Shown piece after piece: positions 1 to 9,230 of a stretch of DNA of 64,000 nt; within the stretch, counting starts at the first letter, position 1, and every line of letters begins with the position of its first letter. Source of the DNA: Hydrogenoanaerobacterium saccharovorans (lineage in GTDB: Bacteria; Bacillota; Clostridia; Oscillospirales; Ruminococcaceae); assembly GCF_016901815.1 (NCBI RefSeq), contig NZ_JACSNR010000001.1, forward strand, positions 248,001-312,000, read 5' to 3'. The translations under genes and the position numbers were made by a program. The notes beneath the pieces are model-generated. The model was not told the DNA's origin. It did not search any database and was given only the letters and a program-made list of their open reading frames with translations.

Positions 1-1161
1 GGCATTTGCCATCTGACTGGCGAGGAACCGCTCCCAGATGAGCTTGTAGAGCTTGTACTGGTCGGCAGAGAGGCTGTCCTTGACCTTGTCCGGGCTCATT
101 TCGATCATGGTGGGACGGATGGCCTCATGTCCATCCTGGGCATTGGATTTGGACTTATACACCCGCTTGGACGGCGGCAGGTACTGGGTGCCGAACTTTT
201 CGCCGATGTACTTGGCAGCGTCTGCCTGGGCCTCGTCCGAGATACGCAGCGAGTCGGTACGCATGTAGGTAATAAGACCCACAGCGCCCATGCCCGCTAC
301 CTCCACGCCTTCGTAGAGCTCCTGGGCTGCCTTCATGGTGCGGCGGGCCTGGAAGCCCAGCTTGCGGGAGGCCTCCTGCTGGAGGGTCGAGGTGGAGAAG
401 GGCGGTGCCGGGCTCTTTCTGCGGATGCCCTTCTTCACCGCTCCAACGGTGAAGGCTTCCCCTTCCAGCTCTGCCAGGATGCGGTCGGTCTCCTCCTGGT
501 TGGCAAGCTCCATCTTGCCCTCGGGGGTGCCGTAGAACTTGGCGGCAAAGGGGCTGCGGCTGCCCGAAGCCAGCAGCTTGGCATCGATGGTCCAGTACTC
601 CTCCGAAACGAACTTGCGGATCTCCTCTTCCCGGTCGCAGATCAGGCGGACAGTCACCGACTGCACCCGTCCGGCGGAGAGACCCCGGCGCACTTTTTTC
701 CACAGGAACGGGGACAGCTTATAGCCCACGATCCGGTCAAGGATACGACGGGCCTGCTGGGCGTTCACCAGGTCAATGTTGATGGTGCGGGGGTGTTCCA
801 TACCATTTTTCACACCGCTCTTGGTGATCTCATTGAAGGTCACACGGTTCTGATCGTTGAGATCCAGCCCCAGGATATAGGCCAGATGCCAGGAGATGGC
901 TTCGCCTTCCCGGTCCGGGTCGGTTGCCAGATAGACCTTGTCGCTCTTTTTCGCCTGCTTCTTCAGCGACGAGATAAGCTCCTTCTTGTCCTTCATTTCA
1001 ATGTAGTCCGGTTTGAAGCCGTGTTCGATGTCCACGCCGATCTTGCTCTTGGGCAGGTCGCGGATGTGTCCCATGGACGCCACCACTTCATAACCGGAAC
1101 CGAGATATTTCTTGATCGTTTTGGCCTTTGCGGGGCTCTCCACAATCACCAGATTTGACAT
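1..1161 (-). CDS. topA: DNA topoisomerase I (3' end cut by window)
   Basis: Type IA topoisomerase that relaxes negative supercoils by transient single-strand cleavage. The reading frame is open to base 1, so the C-terminal part, including any zinc fingers, lies outside. The N-terminus begins SNLVIVESPAKAKTI, the TOPRIM start with its metal-binding Glu, and LATDPDREGEAI supplies the second TOPRIM acidic motif. The active-site tyrosine sits in GLITYMRTDS at about residue 299. The start is the ATG at 1161. The gene lies 86 bases downstream of dprA on the same strand, the usual dprA-topA order in Firmicutes. Confidence 0.97.
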   Translation of the reverse strand, partial: MSNLVIVESPAKAKTIKKYLGSGYEVVASMGHIRDLPKSKIGVDIEHGFKPDYIEMKDKKELISSLKKQAKKSDKVYLATDPDREGEAISWHLAYILGLDLNDQNRVTFNEITKSGVKNGMEHPRTINIDLVNAQQARRILDRIVGYKLSPFLWKKVRRGLSAGRVQSVTVRLICDREEEIRKFVSEEYWTIDAKLLASGSRSPFAAKFYGTPEGKMELANQEETDRILAELEGEAFTVGAVKKGIRRKSPAPPFSTSTLQQEASRKLGFQARRTMKAAQELYEGVEVAGMGAVGLITYMRTDSLRISDEAQADAAKYIGEKFGTQYLPPSKRVYKSKSNAQDGHEAIRPTMIEMSPDKVKDSLSADQYKLYKLIWERFLASQMANA

Positions 1162-1247
1162 ATCGTTTCCACTCCTTTATCGGACGGTTCCCGAATGAAA
1201 AGAACCGTCTGCCAAACGGCCCGAAGGCCGGAACATTTCATATAGAA

Positions 1248-2459
1248 TCAGAGTGCCGTATAGCCCAGCGGGCCATGGCTCTCGATCAGTCCGTAGATCT
1301 CCAGCTCACTGAGCGAGGAGAGGATCTCCCCTGCCGGACGCCCGGTCTGGACTGCCAGCTGGGCGGCTGTGACCGGCTGGGAACCGATCTGCCCGAGCAG
1401 GTCCGCCTGGCTGCGGCTGAGATAGTCGGGAACGGGCCGGCGCCGGGGCGGATCAGGACAGACTGCCGGATCTGCCGGCAGACCGGACCGCTGTCCCGCT
1501 GGTTTGCGCTGGGGACGGGGACGGCTCCCGGAGCGCAACCGCACCGGGTCGGGTGTGACCTGACTGGGAACGCTCCTGCCCCAGCTGGGCACCGAGGCAT
1601 ACTCCTCCAGAATATCCCCGGCACAGGTCACCGGTTTGGCGCCCTGGAGCAGCAGCTTGTTGGTGCCCCGGGAGAGGGCTTCGTCGATGCGTCCCGGCAC
1701 GGCGAACACATCCCGCCCCTGGCTGAGGGCATGCCCGGCAGTGATGAGCGAACCGCTGTACTCGTCCGCCCGCGCCACCAGCACACCCCGGGACAGTCCC
1801 GAGATGATGCGGTTGCGCATGGGGAAGTTTCCCGGGCGGGCCGGCTCTCCCACCGGATATTCGGTGAGGACAGCGCCCTTTTCTGTCATCAGTTCCCGAA
1901 GGGGACGGGTGCCCTTGGGGTAATCGAGTTCGATACCACAGCCCAAAACGCCGATTGTGACGCCCTCGGCTTTGATAGCGGCCCGATGTGCCGCCTGATC
2001 GATCCCCATGGCAAGCCCGCTGACAATGCTCACCCCGGCTGCCGCCAGCTCCTCCGAAAGCCGGGAAGCTACGGTCAGGCCATATTCATCGCTGTGCCGG
2101 GAACCCACCACCGCAATGGCAGGCCGCTCCTCCAGCCCCGCCAGGCTTCCCCGCAGGAACAGGGCGGACGGCGGTGCATAGATATGCCGCAGACAGTCGG
2201 GATATTCGTCGTCCCCGGGGGTGAGCACCCGGCAGCCCTCCCGCAGCGCCTCGTCATACTGGCGCTGGGCGGCATCGGTGTCATGGCACAGCACCCGGGC
2301 GATCCGTTCCCGGGTGAGCAGGGCGGTCTGCCGCAGTTCCTGCTCCGACGCCTCAAAAACTGCCTTTGCCGAGCCGTAGAACTCCAGCATTTCATGGGAA
2401 AGCCGGGTTCCCCGCCCGAACAGCCCAGCAAACCACAGCCAATAAACAGCCTGATCCAT
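1248..2459 (-). CDS. dprA: DNA-processing protein DprA (Smf)
   Basis: About 403 residues. DprA binds incoming single-stranded DNA and loads RecA during transformation. The Rossmann-like core is visible: VVGSRHSDEYG, then SGLAMGIDQAAH and NRIISGLSRG. A C-terminal winged-helix-like stretch (PVTAAQLAVQTGRP, LSELEIYGLI) matches the family. I chose the ATG at 2459 because GGGAGG lies just upstream. A longer frame upstream reaches into the methylase gene and has no better ribosome site. It is followed by topA. Confidence 0.95.
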   Translation of the reverse strand: MDQAVYWLWFAGLFGRGTRLSHEMLEFYGSAKAVFEASEQELRQTALLTRERIARVLCHDTDAAQRQYDEALREGCRVLTPGDDEYPDCLRHIYAPPSALFLRGSLAGLEERPAIAVVGSRHSDEYGLTVASRLSEELAAAGVSIVSGLAMGIDQAAHRAAIKAEGVTIGVLGCGIELDYPKGTRPLRELMTEKGAVLTEYPVGEPARPGNFPMRNRIISGLSRGVLVARADEYSGSLITAGHALSQGRDVFAVPGRIDEALSRGTNKLLLQGAKPVTCAGDILEEYASVPSWGRSVPSQVTPDPVRLRSGSRPRPQRKPAGQRSGLPADPAVCPDPPRRRPVPDYLSRSQADLLGQIGSQPVTAAQLAVQTGRPAGEILSSLSELEIYGLIESHGPLGYTAL

Positions 2460-2494
2460 AGGATTCCCTCCCAACTCCCAAAGAAATCGTCCTG

Positions 2495-3298
2495 TTATCC
2501 CCGGCGGCGCATTTCCCACAGGAAAATGCTGGCAGCCACCGAGGCATTGAGGCTCTCGGACCGGGCCGAGATGGGGATAAACACTGTTTTTCCACAGGCT
2601 TCGATCATTTCGGTGGAAAGACCGGAGCCCTCATTGCCGATGACCACCGCCACGCCGTCCCGGTCGAGCCGGGCTTCATCGCTGGTCATGGCAGAGCGGT
2701 CCAGGGCAGCTGCCAGGGTGTCGATGCCCTTTTCCCGCATGGAGCGGATCAGCTCAGGCAGATCCCGGCTCACCAGAACCGGCTGGCGGAACACGCCGCC
2801 CATGGCAGCCCGCAGCACCTTGGGGCTGTACAGGTCGGGGCAGTCGTCCGAGAGGATCAGCCCGTCACAGCCGAAGGCCAGGGCTGAACGCAGCACAGCG
2901 CCGATGTTGCCCGGGTCCTGGAGCGAGCTGAGCACCAGATAGCGTCCCTGGGGCGACAGGCTCTCCGCAGTGAGGGAGGGCTCGGGGATACGGCAGAGGG
3001 CAAAGACCCCCTGGGTATGCTGGGACGCCGCCAGCTTTTCCGCCACCGGACGGGTGATGCGCACCTCACTGCCGCAGGCTGCCTGGGCCGGGGCGAGATA
3101 GGGTGCATATTTTTCGGCGGCTTCATCGGTGCGGTAGAGCGCCTCAATGCCGATGCCGGCAAGGGCTGCTTCCTCCACGAGTTTAGCCGATTCCACGACA
3201 AAAAGACCGCTCAGGCTCCTCTCCTTTTTCTGGCTGGAGAGCCTGACCAGTTCCTTGATCCGGGGATTCTGTGAAGATGTGATTTCCTGCACGGTCAC
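2495..3298 (-). CDS. TrmH/SpoU-family rRNA 2'-O-methyltransferase
   Basis: About 267 residues of the SPOUT superfamily, which transfers a methyl group from SAM to ribose 2'-OH in rRNA or tRNA. An N-terminal substrate-binding part (SSQNPRIKELVRLSSQKKER) precedes the SPOUT motifs: DPGNIGAVLRSA (motif 1), VVIGNEGSGLS (motif 2) and IPISARSESLNASVAASI (motif 3, the SAM knot). The likely start is GTG at 3298 or the in-frame GTG at 3292, both behind GGGAGAAAAGGA. The exact nucleotide modified cannot be read from the sequence. The gene has its own promoter and precedes dprA-topA. Confidence 0.93.
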   Translation of the reverse strand: MTVQEITSSQNPRIKELVRLSSQKKERSLSGLFVVESAKLVEEAALAGIGIEALYRTDEAAEKYAPYLAPAQAACGSEVRITRPVAEKLAASQHTQGVFALCRIPEPSLTAESLSPQGRYLVLSSLQDPGNIGAVLRSALAFGCDGLILSDDCPDLYSPKVLRAAMGGVFRQPVLVSRDLPELIRSMREKGIDTLAAALDRSAMTSDEARLDRDGVAVVIGNEGSGLSTEMIEACGKTVFIPISARSESLNASVAASIFLWEMRRRG

Positions 3299-3343
3299 CG
3301 TTCCTTTTCTCCCGGCAGAACCGGGGGCTTTGTTCAATTTCCT

Positions 3344-3373
3344 ATTGTATGCCCAGAGTGTGCCTCTTGTCAA
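3344..3373 (-). promoter_or_regulatory. SigA-type promoter of the rRNA methylase gene
   Basis: Minus-strand -35 TTGACA (3368-3373) and -10 TACAAT (3344-3349) with an 18-base spacer, about 45 bases ahead of the chosen start codon. Confidence 0.75.
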
Positions 3374-3405
3374 TCCGCCGGACTGATTCCGGCAGTGTTT
3401 CCGGG

Positions 3406-3444
3406 TATCAAAAAACGCCCGCTTTCTGTGAAAAACGGGCGTTT
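3406..3444 (-). terminator. Rho-independent terminator of infC-rpmI-rplT
   Basis: On the minus strand the stem AACGCCCG / CGGGCGTT is followed by a run of six T, immediately after rplT. Confidence 0.85.
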
Positions 3445-3456
3445 CTGTGCGAAAAA

Positions 3457-3810
3457 TTAGAGAGCAGCCTTAGCCTTCTCTACCAGAGCGGTGAAAGCGG
3501 CAGCATCGTTGATAGCCAGCTCAGAGAGCATCTTGCGGTTCAGGGTGATGCCAGCCTTCTTCAGACCGTTCATAAAGGTGGAGTAGTTCACACCGTTCAT
3601 GCGGCAGGCAGCCGAAATACGGGTGATCCACAGAGAGCGGAAGTTTCTCTTCTTCTGCTTTCTGCCGATGTAAGCATACTGACCGGACTTCATCACGGCC
3701 TGCTTCGCCATCTTAAATCTCTTGCTCTTTGCGCCGAAGTAGCCCTTGGCGAGCTTCAGAGTCTTCTTTCTTCTTTTGCGGGTCATAACCGCGCCCTTGA
3801 TACGAGCCAT
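3457..3810 (-). CDS. rplT: 50S ribosomal protein L20
   Basis: 117 residues, the normal L20 length, beginning [16 protein letters not shown] and very basic at the N-terminus, as expected for the 23S rRNA-binding tail. L20 nucleates large-subunit assembly and in Firmicutes also represses its own operon by binding the leader mRNA. It is the last gene of infC-rpmI-rplT and is followed by a strong terminator. Confidence 0.98.
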   Translation of the reverse strand: MARIKGAVMTRKRRKKTLKLAKGYFGAKSKRFKMAKQAVMKSGQYAYIGRKQKKRNFRSLWITRISAACRMNGVNYSTFMNGLKKAGITLNRKMLSELAINDAAAFTALVEKAKAAL

Positions 3811-3874
3811 TTCCTATACCTCCAAGAGTTTATACAATAAAGTAGTGATCCGATTTTTTCAGCAAGCGGTCGGC

Positions 3875-4072
3875 TTACTTGTAAGGCATCAGCAGTCTGA
3901 GAGCCTTCAGGTTGGTGCCATGTACATAGGCAGCCTTTCTCAGCAGTCTCTTACGCTTGGTGCTCTTCTTGTTCAGAATATGTCTTCTGAAAGCCTGAGC
4001 TCTCTTGATCTTGCCCTTCTTGGTCATCTTGAAGCGCTTCTTGGCTCCGCTGTGTGTCTTAAGCTTCGGCAT
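3875..4072 (-). CDS. rpmI: 50S ribosomal protein L35
   Basis: 65 residues, highly basic, with the L35 start [15 protein letters not shown] and the [15 protein letters not shown] segment. It sits between infC and rplT in the universal Firmicutes order, with short spacers on both sides. Confidence 0.98.
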   Translation of the reverse strand: MPKLKTHSGAKKRFKMTKKGKIKRAQAFRRHILNKKSTKRKRLLRKAAYVHGTNLKALRLLMPYK

Positions 4073-4094
4073 AATAATGAATCCTCCCTAAATT

Positions 4095-4607
4095 TTACTT
4101 ACCATTCTTTGCGGTAACAAACATGGTCATGCTGCGGCCTTCCAGCTTCGGCTGCTTTTCCACCGTGCCGTATCCGGCTACGCTTTCGGTAAAACGCTGC
4201 ATGATGGTGGTACCCAGTTCCGGGTGGGCCATTTCACGACCGCGGAAACGGATCGAAACCTTGACCTTGTCGCCGCCCTCCAGGAACTTGATGGCCTGCT
4301 TTACCTTTGTATTGAAGTCGTTGACATCAATATTCAGCGAAAGACGGATCTCCTTGATATCAATGGTTTTCTGATTCTTTCTGGCTTCCTTTTCGCGCTT
4401 GGACTGCTCGAACCGGTACTTGCCATAGTCGATGATGCGGCACACAGGCGGAGTGGCCTGGGGCGCAATCTTCACCAGATCCAGATTCTTTTCCAGAGCG
4501 ATCTTGTAGGCGTCCCGGGCGGACATAATGCCCAGCTGGCTGCCATCGGTATCGATCACTCGTACTTCCTTGTCGCGGATTTCTTCATTGATCGGCAAAT
4601 CCTTAAT
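4095..4607 (-). CDS. infC: Translation initiation factor IF-3 (ATT start)
   Basis: IF-3 prevents premature subunit joining and checks start-codon fidelity. Typical motifs are INEEIRDKEVRVID, PPVCRIIDYGKYRFEQ, and the C-terminal FRGREMAHPELG. No ATG or GTG exists near the N-terminus. GGAGG at about 4617-4621 lies nine bases from an in-frame ATT at 4605-4607. The first in-frame alternative, TTG at 4598, is about 18 bases away. An ATT start gives 170 residues beginning (M)KDLPINEE. Non-canonical AUU starts are known in infC, where IF-3 discriminates against its own start. The choice here is inferred from spacing. Confidence 0.95.
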   Translation of the reverse strand: MKDLPINEEIRDKEVRVIDTDGSQLGIMSARDAYKIALEKNLDLVKIAPQATPPVCRIIDYGKYRFEQSKREKEARKNQKTIDIKEIRLSLNIDVNDFNTKVKQAIKFLEGGDKVKVSIRFRGREMAHPELGTTIMQRFTESVAGYGTVEKQPKLEGRSMTMFVTAKNGK

Positions 4608-4621
4608 GCTAACGCACCTCC

Positions 4622-4786
4622 ATTAGACTGAATAAAAAGATAAAGCGCAGGCAGTATTCCGCCCACGCTCTGATAAACACACATCACAAAACGATCTCCC
4701 TTGGGAAACCGTCCATGAACCCGTATCTACCATGTGCTGCTTGATCGCGCACCGGTGAAAGCGAACTACCGCTCTACTTGATTTAC
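4622..4786 (-). promoter_or_regulatory. L20-type leader with attenuator upstream of infC
   Basis: About 165 transcribed bases separate the promoter from infC. Near the 3' end the minus strand forms AGCGTGGGC / GCCTGCGCT (4644-4669, nine pairs with two wobbles), followed by TTATCTTTTT, an intrinsic terminator placed before the gene. Firmicutes infC-rpmI-rplT operons commonly carry an L20-binding leader that controls exactly such an attenuator. I did not verify the L20-binding pseudoknot by alignment, so the family name is inferred from position and architecture. Confidence 0.65.
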
Positions 4787-4792
4787 CAGAAC

Positions 4793-4821
4793 AGTATACC
4801 AGCTCCCCACCGGAATGTCAA
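4793..4821 (-). promoter_or_regulatory. Consensus SigA promoter of infC operon
   Basis: Minus strand TTGACA (4816-4821), a 17-base spacer and TATACT (4793-4798). It starts only about 30 bases past the stop codon of the HNH gene. Confidence 0.88.
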
Positions 4822-4850
4822 GCACTTCTATATAATTTGTAGTTTATTTC

Positions 4851-5648
4851 TTACTCTAGCTCATCACTTTTTCCCAGATTACAATCTTCGCACAATGTTC
4901 GCAAATTTGATGGTATCGTTCTTCCACCCTTTGAAACAGGGATAATATGATCAACATGTAATTTAACTCCATCTTGAGCTGTACGCCCACAAATTTGACA
5001 ACGAAATCCATCTCTTTTCAAAATCGAATACCTTAACTTGTCTGTCATGAGAGCTCTTTCCCTACTACGACGTGCCATCTCGGTTTGAGAATTAGCATCT
5101 ATCTGTTTAAGTTCCTCATATCGCTCTAACACCTTATTCAAGGCATACTCTTTCCTTTTAGAGTAACTATTTCGTCCCTTAGGACTTCTGTAATTAGCTA
5201 CACAAGTTACACTACCAGTTAAAATTGGCTTCTTCATCAACTCGCAAAACAGTTTTTCTTCTATAATTTTATATTTTTTATATCCAATATGGATTTTCTT
5301 AGATTCCTCAGGTGTAATAGTTGACTCTAGTTCAGCGGTTTTTTGCTGATAATCTTGATATATCTGTTGATTTTTCAGTACATTCGAAGCTGAATTATAT
5401 AATTGCTCATCTTTCCGTACAGCGTCGTCATAGAGAGTGTTCAAATCAAATCTATCAAACTTCGGCTTTGTTGATAGATTTACATCATAAAAAAATTCAC
5501 TGCGAAAGCCGTCAAGAAACTCTGTTTGTTCATTCAATTCTAACAATTTTTTTATACGCTCACTTGATTCCTTTACGGTATTTTCTTGCCATACATGAAA
5601 AATCATCCATATTCCTAATAAAATTAAAGCAACCAGAATAATTTCCAT
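4851..5648 (-). CDS. Membrane-anchored HNH endonuclease, AT-rich
   Basis: About 265 residues. Residues 1-21 form one hydrophobic helix (MEIILVALILLGIWMIF), followed by a long charged, probably helical or coiled region. A C-terminal HNH nuclease spans about 212-265: CQICG and CEDCN zinc-knuckle pairs flank HVDHIIP, and an Asn occurs in SNLRTLC. The start is the ATG at 5648, behind AGAGAGG; a TTG eight codons earlier is a weaker choice. Base composition is strikingly AT-rich beside GC-rich neighbours, suggesting recent acquisition. It follows addA by 45 bases on the same strand and could be read through from addBA. The target is unknown; a defence or recombination role is only a guess. Confidence 0.8.
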   Translation of the reverse strand: MEIILVALILLGIWMIFHVWQENTVKESSERIKKLLELNEQTEFLDGFRSEFFYDVNLSTKPKFDRFDLNTLYDDAVRKDEQLYNSASNVLKNQQIYQDYQQKTAELESTITPEESKKIHIGYKKYKIIEEKLFCELMKKPILTGSVTCVANYRSPKGRNSYSKRKEYALNKVLERYEELKQIDANSQTEMARRSRERALMTDKLRYSILKRDGFRCQICGRTAQDGVKLHVDHIIPVSKGGRTIPSNLRTLCEDCNLGKSDELE

Positions 5649-5693
5649 AAATATAATAACCTCTCTGCCCAACTAAAGTTGTATATTTATATA

Positions 5694-8600
5694 TTAAAAC
5701 GGCACTTCGATTGTCCGGCCCAGGGCAAAGGAGTAGAGCAGGCATTCCTTCACCGGGCGACCCAGTGCCCGCCCGATGAGCCGTCCATAGAGCCCCAGCT
5801 GCACCCGGTAACGCTCCCGGAGCGCCTCCTCGGAAAAGACCCGGTCGGTCTTGTAGTCCACGATGACGATGCCGTCCTCCTCTTCAAAGATGCAGTCGGC
5901 TACGCCCTGGACGGTGGTGCGGTTCTCCCCCAGCCCGGCATCGGCCAGACCGGCGAGCTCCTCCTCGCCGATCACCGCCAGGAAACGGTACTCCCGCCAC
6001 ACCTGCCGGGCCCCGGCAATGCGCTGGTAGAGCGGCGATTCAAAGAAGGTGCGGATGCGGTCGGTTTCGATGGCAGCGCCCTGTTCCTCGGTGAGGAATC
6101 GGTCCTCCATCAGACGCTCCAGCTCGGCATCGGCGTCCCGTGCCGCCGCCGGATAGCTGCAGAACTGCATATAGGTGTGCATGGCGCTGCCCTTTTCCGC
6201 CGGAGTGAGCCCCTGTTTATAAAGGTAGGCCGGACGTGCGGCAAACCGGGGCTTCTCCACCTCGCCCACCTCCTCTGCCAGATGGGAGATGGCAAACTTG
6301 GAGGAGAGCTCGGTGGCGTCCTGCCAGGGATACTGCCAGTCCATCTCCTGCCGGAGCTCCTCGGTGAGCGCCGGGTCAGGCGGGGGCAGTTCCTCCTCCG
6401 GGGCAGCCTCTGCCGTCCGGCATTCCGCCTCCAGCCCGGTGAAGATCCGGAAGTGTCCCGGACAGGAGGCCGGGAATTCCTCTTCGCAGTCCGCCAGCTC
6501 CCGGAGAGCAGTGCCGTCCGGGTGGTGAAGCAGCGCCATGACGATCCAGTCCAGATAGGTGCTGCCGCCCCGCACTGCCGCAGCCGGCAGCCGTCCGTCC
6601 TCGAGGTCGGTGACCTCCTTGGCACAGAATTTGTCCTGGGTGGTGGAAACGGTCCCCACCAGGATCAGCCGCTCCCGTGCCCGGGTGAGCGCCACATAGA
6701 GCATCCGCAGTTCCTCGCTGCACAGCTCAGCACCCAGCTTCCGTCGCAGGGCAGCTAAGGGCAGGGTATCGTATTCCAGCCGGCGCTGCTGATCCCGGAG
6801 CCGGCAGGCAAAGCCCAGCTTGCCATGGAGCAGCGCCGGAGCCGAGAGATCCTGCCGGTTGAAGGTCTTGCCGCAGTCCGCCAGGATCACCACCGGGAAT
6901 TCCAGTCCCTTGGACTTGTGGATGCTCATGACGGTGACGGTATTCTCCCCGGCGGACACCACGGTGCCCTTGTCCAGATCCGCCCCGGATTCCACCAGCC
7001 GGTCAATGAGCCGCAGGAAGGCGGACAGCCCCGAATAGCCCCGCTCCTCATAGCCAGCGGCATACTCCGGAAGCAGCCGCAGATTCTGCAGGCGCTGACG
7101 CCCGTTTTCCATGGCCCGGGCCACCGACTCAAAGCCGGTGAGGTCATAGAGCTCGGTGATGAGCCGGCTCACGGGGATTCCCGCCGACCTCGCCCGGAGG
7201 TGCTGCACCAGCCGGAGGAAGTCCGCGGATTTTGCGTTCTCCTGGGCGTGCAGCACCAGACAGGCATAGAGCGAGCGGTCCCGGCCCTTCAGCCGGATCT
7301 CCGCCAGTTCATCGGGGGTGAAGGCCGCCAGCGGCGAGAGCATGGCAGCAGCCAGGTCGATGTCCAGCAGGGGGTTGTCCACCGCCCGGAGCAGCGACAG
7401 CACCGCCGAGATCTCCCGGCTGTACAGATAGCCGCCGCCGCTTTCCCCGATGCCGCTGATGCCCCGCTTTTCCAGCGCCTGGAGATAGACCCCGGCCTTG
7501 TCCTTCACCGACCGCAGCAGGATACAGATATCCGCCGGACGCACCGGGCGCATCACCCCGTGATCCGACACCTGGTACCCGCTATGGATCATCTCTTCAA
7601 TGAGGCCGGCAATGTATTCGGCCTCCTGTTCCCGGGCGGAATCCTCGCCCTTCTGCTTCTGCACCAGATGCACCTCGCACCCGCAGCCCTCCGCCGGAGG
7701 ATAGACTGCCCCGGCCTGGAGCTGTTCGCCGTCCCGGTAGTCCATCTCCCCCACTGTCCGGCTCATGGTCTGCTCAAAGAGGAAGTTGATCCCCTCGGTG
7801 ACCTCCTGCCGGCTGCGGAAATTCTTATTGAGCGAAATTGCCGCCGGCTGATCCGCCTCCACAGGCCAGGGAGCAAACTGCTCCTTCTTTTCCAAGAAGA
7901 TCGCCGGGTCGGCCTGCCGGAACCGGTAGATGCTCTGCTTGACATCGCCCACCATAAAGAGGTTCCGTCCGTTGTCCGACACCGCCCGAAAGATGCGGTC
8001 CTGTACGGCGTTGGTATCCTGGTACTCGTCCACGAACACCTGCCGGAACTGCCGGGAGAGCTCCTCTGCCAGCCGGGTGGGATGCTCCTCCCCCTCCGGG
8101 CTGCGCTCGATGAGCAGCCGGATCGCCAGATGCTCCAGGTCAGAGAAGTCCAGGGCATTCTTGGCCCGTTTGCGCTCGGCATACCGGCGGTCCAGTTCCG
8201 ACGCCATGGCAAAGAGCTTTTCCACCATGGGCAGCAGCGCCCGGCGGTCGGACTGGAACTGTTCCTCGGTGCAGAGGAATACCTCGTCCCGCAGGTCTTC
8301 CAGCAGCTCCTTGGCCTGATCCCGCAGAGCAGTCACCCGGGCCTTTTTCCACTCGTCCTCATAGCCCCGCAGAGCCGAAAACCGTCCGTCAATGTGCTGT
8401 GCCGCCTGATAGGCGCCGTCCCAGTCCCCGGCGGTGAGGCAGTCCAGAATCCCTTTTGCCGCCGCATACAGGGTGGCTACATAGCTGCCGTAGGCCTTCT
8501 GGATCTTCTCGTCGCCGTCCAGCAGGTCCCGGGCTTCCTCCATGGCTTCCAGCGCCTGTCTGGCCCCCGAAAGAGCATCGGCAATGAGCAGCTTTCCCCA

Positions 8601-9230
8601 GTCGGTTTCACCGATGGGAGCCTCGCTGCGGTAGCGCTCCAGTGCCTGTTCCAGCCAGGCCTCATAGAACGGATGCGCCCGCACAAAATCGTAGAGCCGC
8701 AGCAGGGTATCGGTCACCCGGCGGTCGCTGCGCTCCTCCGAGAGCAGCTCCACCAGCGAGAGAAAACTCTCCTCCCCGGCGGCATATTCCTCCTCGAGGA
8801 TCTCTCCGGCGGCTTCGGTGCGCCAGACCTCCAGCTCCTTTTCATCGGCAATGCGGAAGCCGCTCTGAATATCCAGCAGCTGGAAGTTCTCCTTCACGAC
8901 GCGCTGGCAGAAGGCGTGCACCGTGCTGATGTCCGCCTTTTCCAGCAGAATGAGCTGCCGGGCTACCGAACTGTCCTCGGGGTGTTCCCGCTGCACGGCC
9001 CGGAGTTTGACCGCGATGCGCTCCCGCATCTCCTCCGCGGCTGCCCGGGTAAAGGTGACGATGAGCATCCGGTCGGCATCCACCGGGTCCACCGGGTCAA
9101 AGATGCGCTGCACCACCCGTTCGGTGAGCACCGCTGTCTTGCCGCTGCCCGCTCCCGCCGACACCAGAATGCCCGGGTTCCGGGCTGTGATCGCCGCCAG
9201 CTGTTCTTCGGTCCAGGTCACATCTGCCAT
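5694..9230 (-). CDS. addA: ATP-dependent helicase/nuclease subunit A
   Basis: 1178 residues, the usual AddA size. AddAB resects double-strand breaks to Chi-like sites and loads RecA, replacing RecBCD in Firmicutes. A UvrD-type helicase has Walker A SAGAGSGKT (residues 24-32), VDEYQDTN as Walker B, and later motifs including ENTVTVMSIHKSKGLEFPV. A C-terminal RecB-type nuclease carries VIVDYKTDR near residue 1125. The ATG at 9230 follows AAGGAGG and lies inside the end of addB (13-base overlap), indicating translational coupling. Confidence 0.97.
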   Translation of the reverse strand: MADVTWTEEQLAAITARNPGILVSAGAGSGKTAVLTERVVQRIFDPVDPVDADRMLIVTFTRAAAEEMRERIAVKLRAVQREHPEDSSVARQLILLEKADISTVHAFCQRVVKENFQLLDIQSGFRIADEKELEVWRTEAAGEILEEEYAAGEESFLSLVELLSEERSDRRVTDTLLRLYDFVRAHPFYEAWLEQALERYRSEAPIGETDWGKLLIADALSGARQALEAMEEARDLLDGDEKIQKAYGSYVATLYAAAKGILDCLTAGDWDGAYQAAQHIDGRFSALRGYEDEWKKARVTALRDQAKELLEDLRDEVFLCTEEQFQSDRRALLPMVEKLFAMASELDRRYAERKRAKNALDFSDLEHLAIRLLIERSPEGEEHPTRLAEELSRQFRQVFVDEYQDTNAVQDRIFRAVSDNGRNLFMVGDVKQSIYRFRQADPAIFLEKKEQFAPWPVEADQPAAISLNKNFRSRQEVTEGINFLFEQTMSRTVGEMDYRDGEQLQAGAVYPPAEGCGCEVHLVQKQKGEDSAREQEAEYIAGLIEEMIHSGYQVSDHGVMRPVRPADICILLRSVKDKAGVYLQALEKRGISGIGESGGGYLYSREISAVLSLLRAVDNPLLDIDLAAAMLSPLAAFTPDELAEIRLKGRDRSLYACLVLHAQENAKSADFLRLVQHLRARSAGIPVSRLITELYDLTGFESVARAMENGRQRLQNLRLLPEYAAGYEERGYSGLSAFLRLIDRLVESGADLDKGTVVSAGENTVTVMSIHKSKGLEFPVVILADCGKTFNRQDLSAPALLHGKLGFACRLRDQQRRLEYDTLPLAALRRKLGAELCSEELRMLYVALTRARERLILVGTVSTTQDKFCAKEVTDLEDGRLPAAAVRGGSTYLDWIVMALLHHPDGTALRELADCEEEFPASCPGHFRIFTGLEAECRTAEAAPEEELPPPDPALTEELRQEMDWQYPWQDATELSSKFAISHLAEEVGEVEKPRFAARPAYLYKQGLTPAEKGSAMHTYMQFCSYPAAARDADAELERLMEDRFLTEEQGAAIETDRIRTFFESPLYQRIAGARQVWREYRFLAVIGEEELAGLADAGLGENRTTVQGVADCIFEEEDGIVIVDYKTDRVFSEEALRERYRVQLGLYGRLIGRALGRPVKECLLYSFALGRTIEVPF

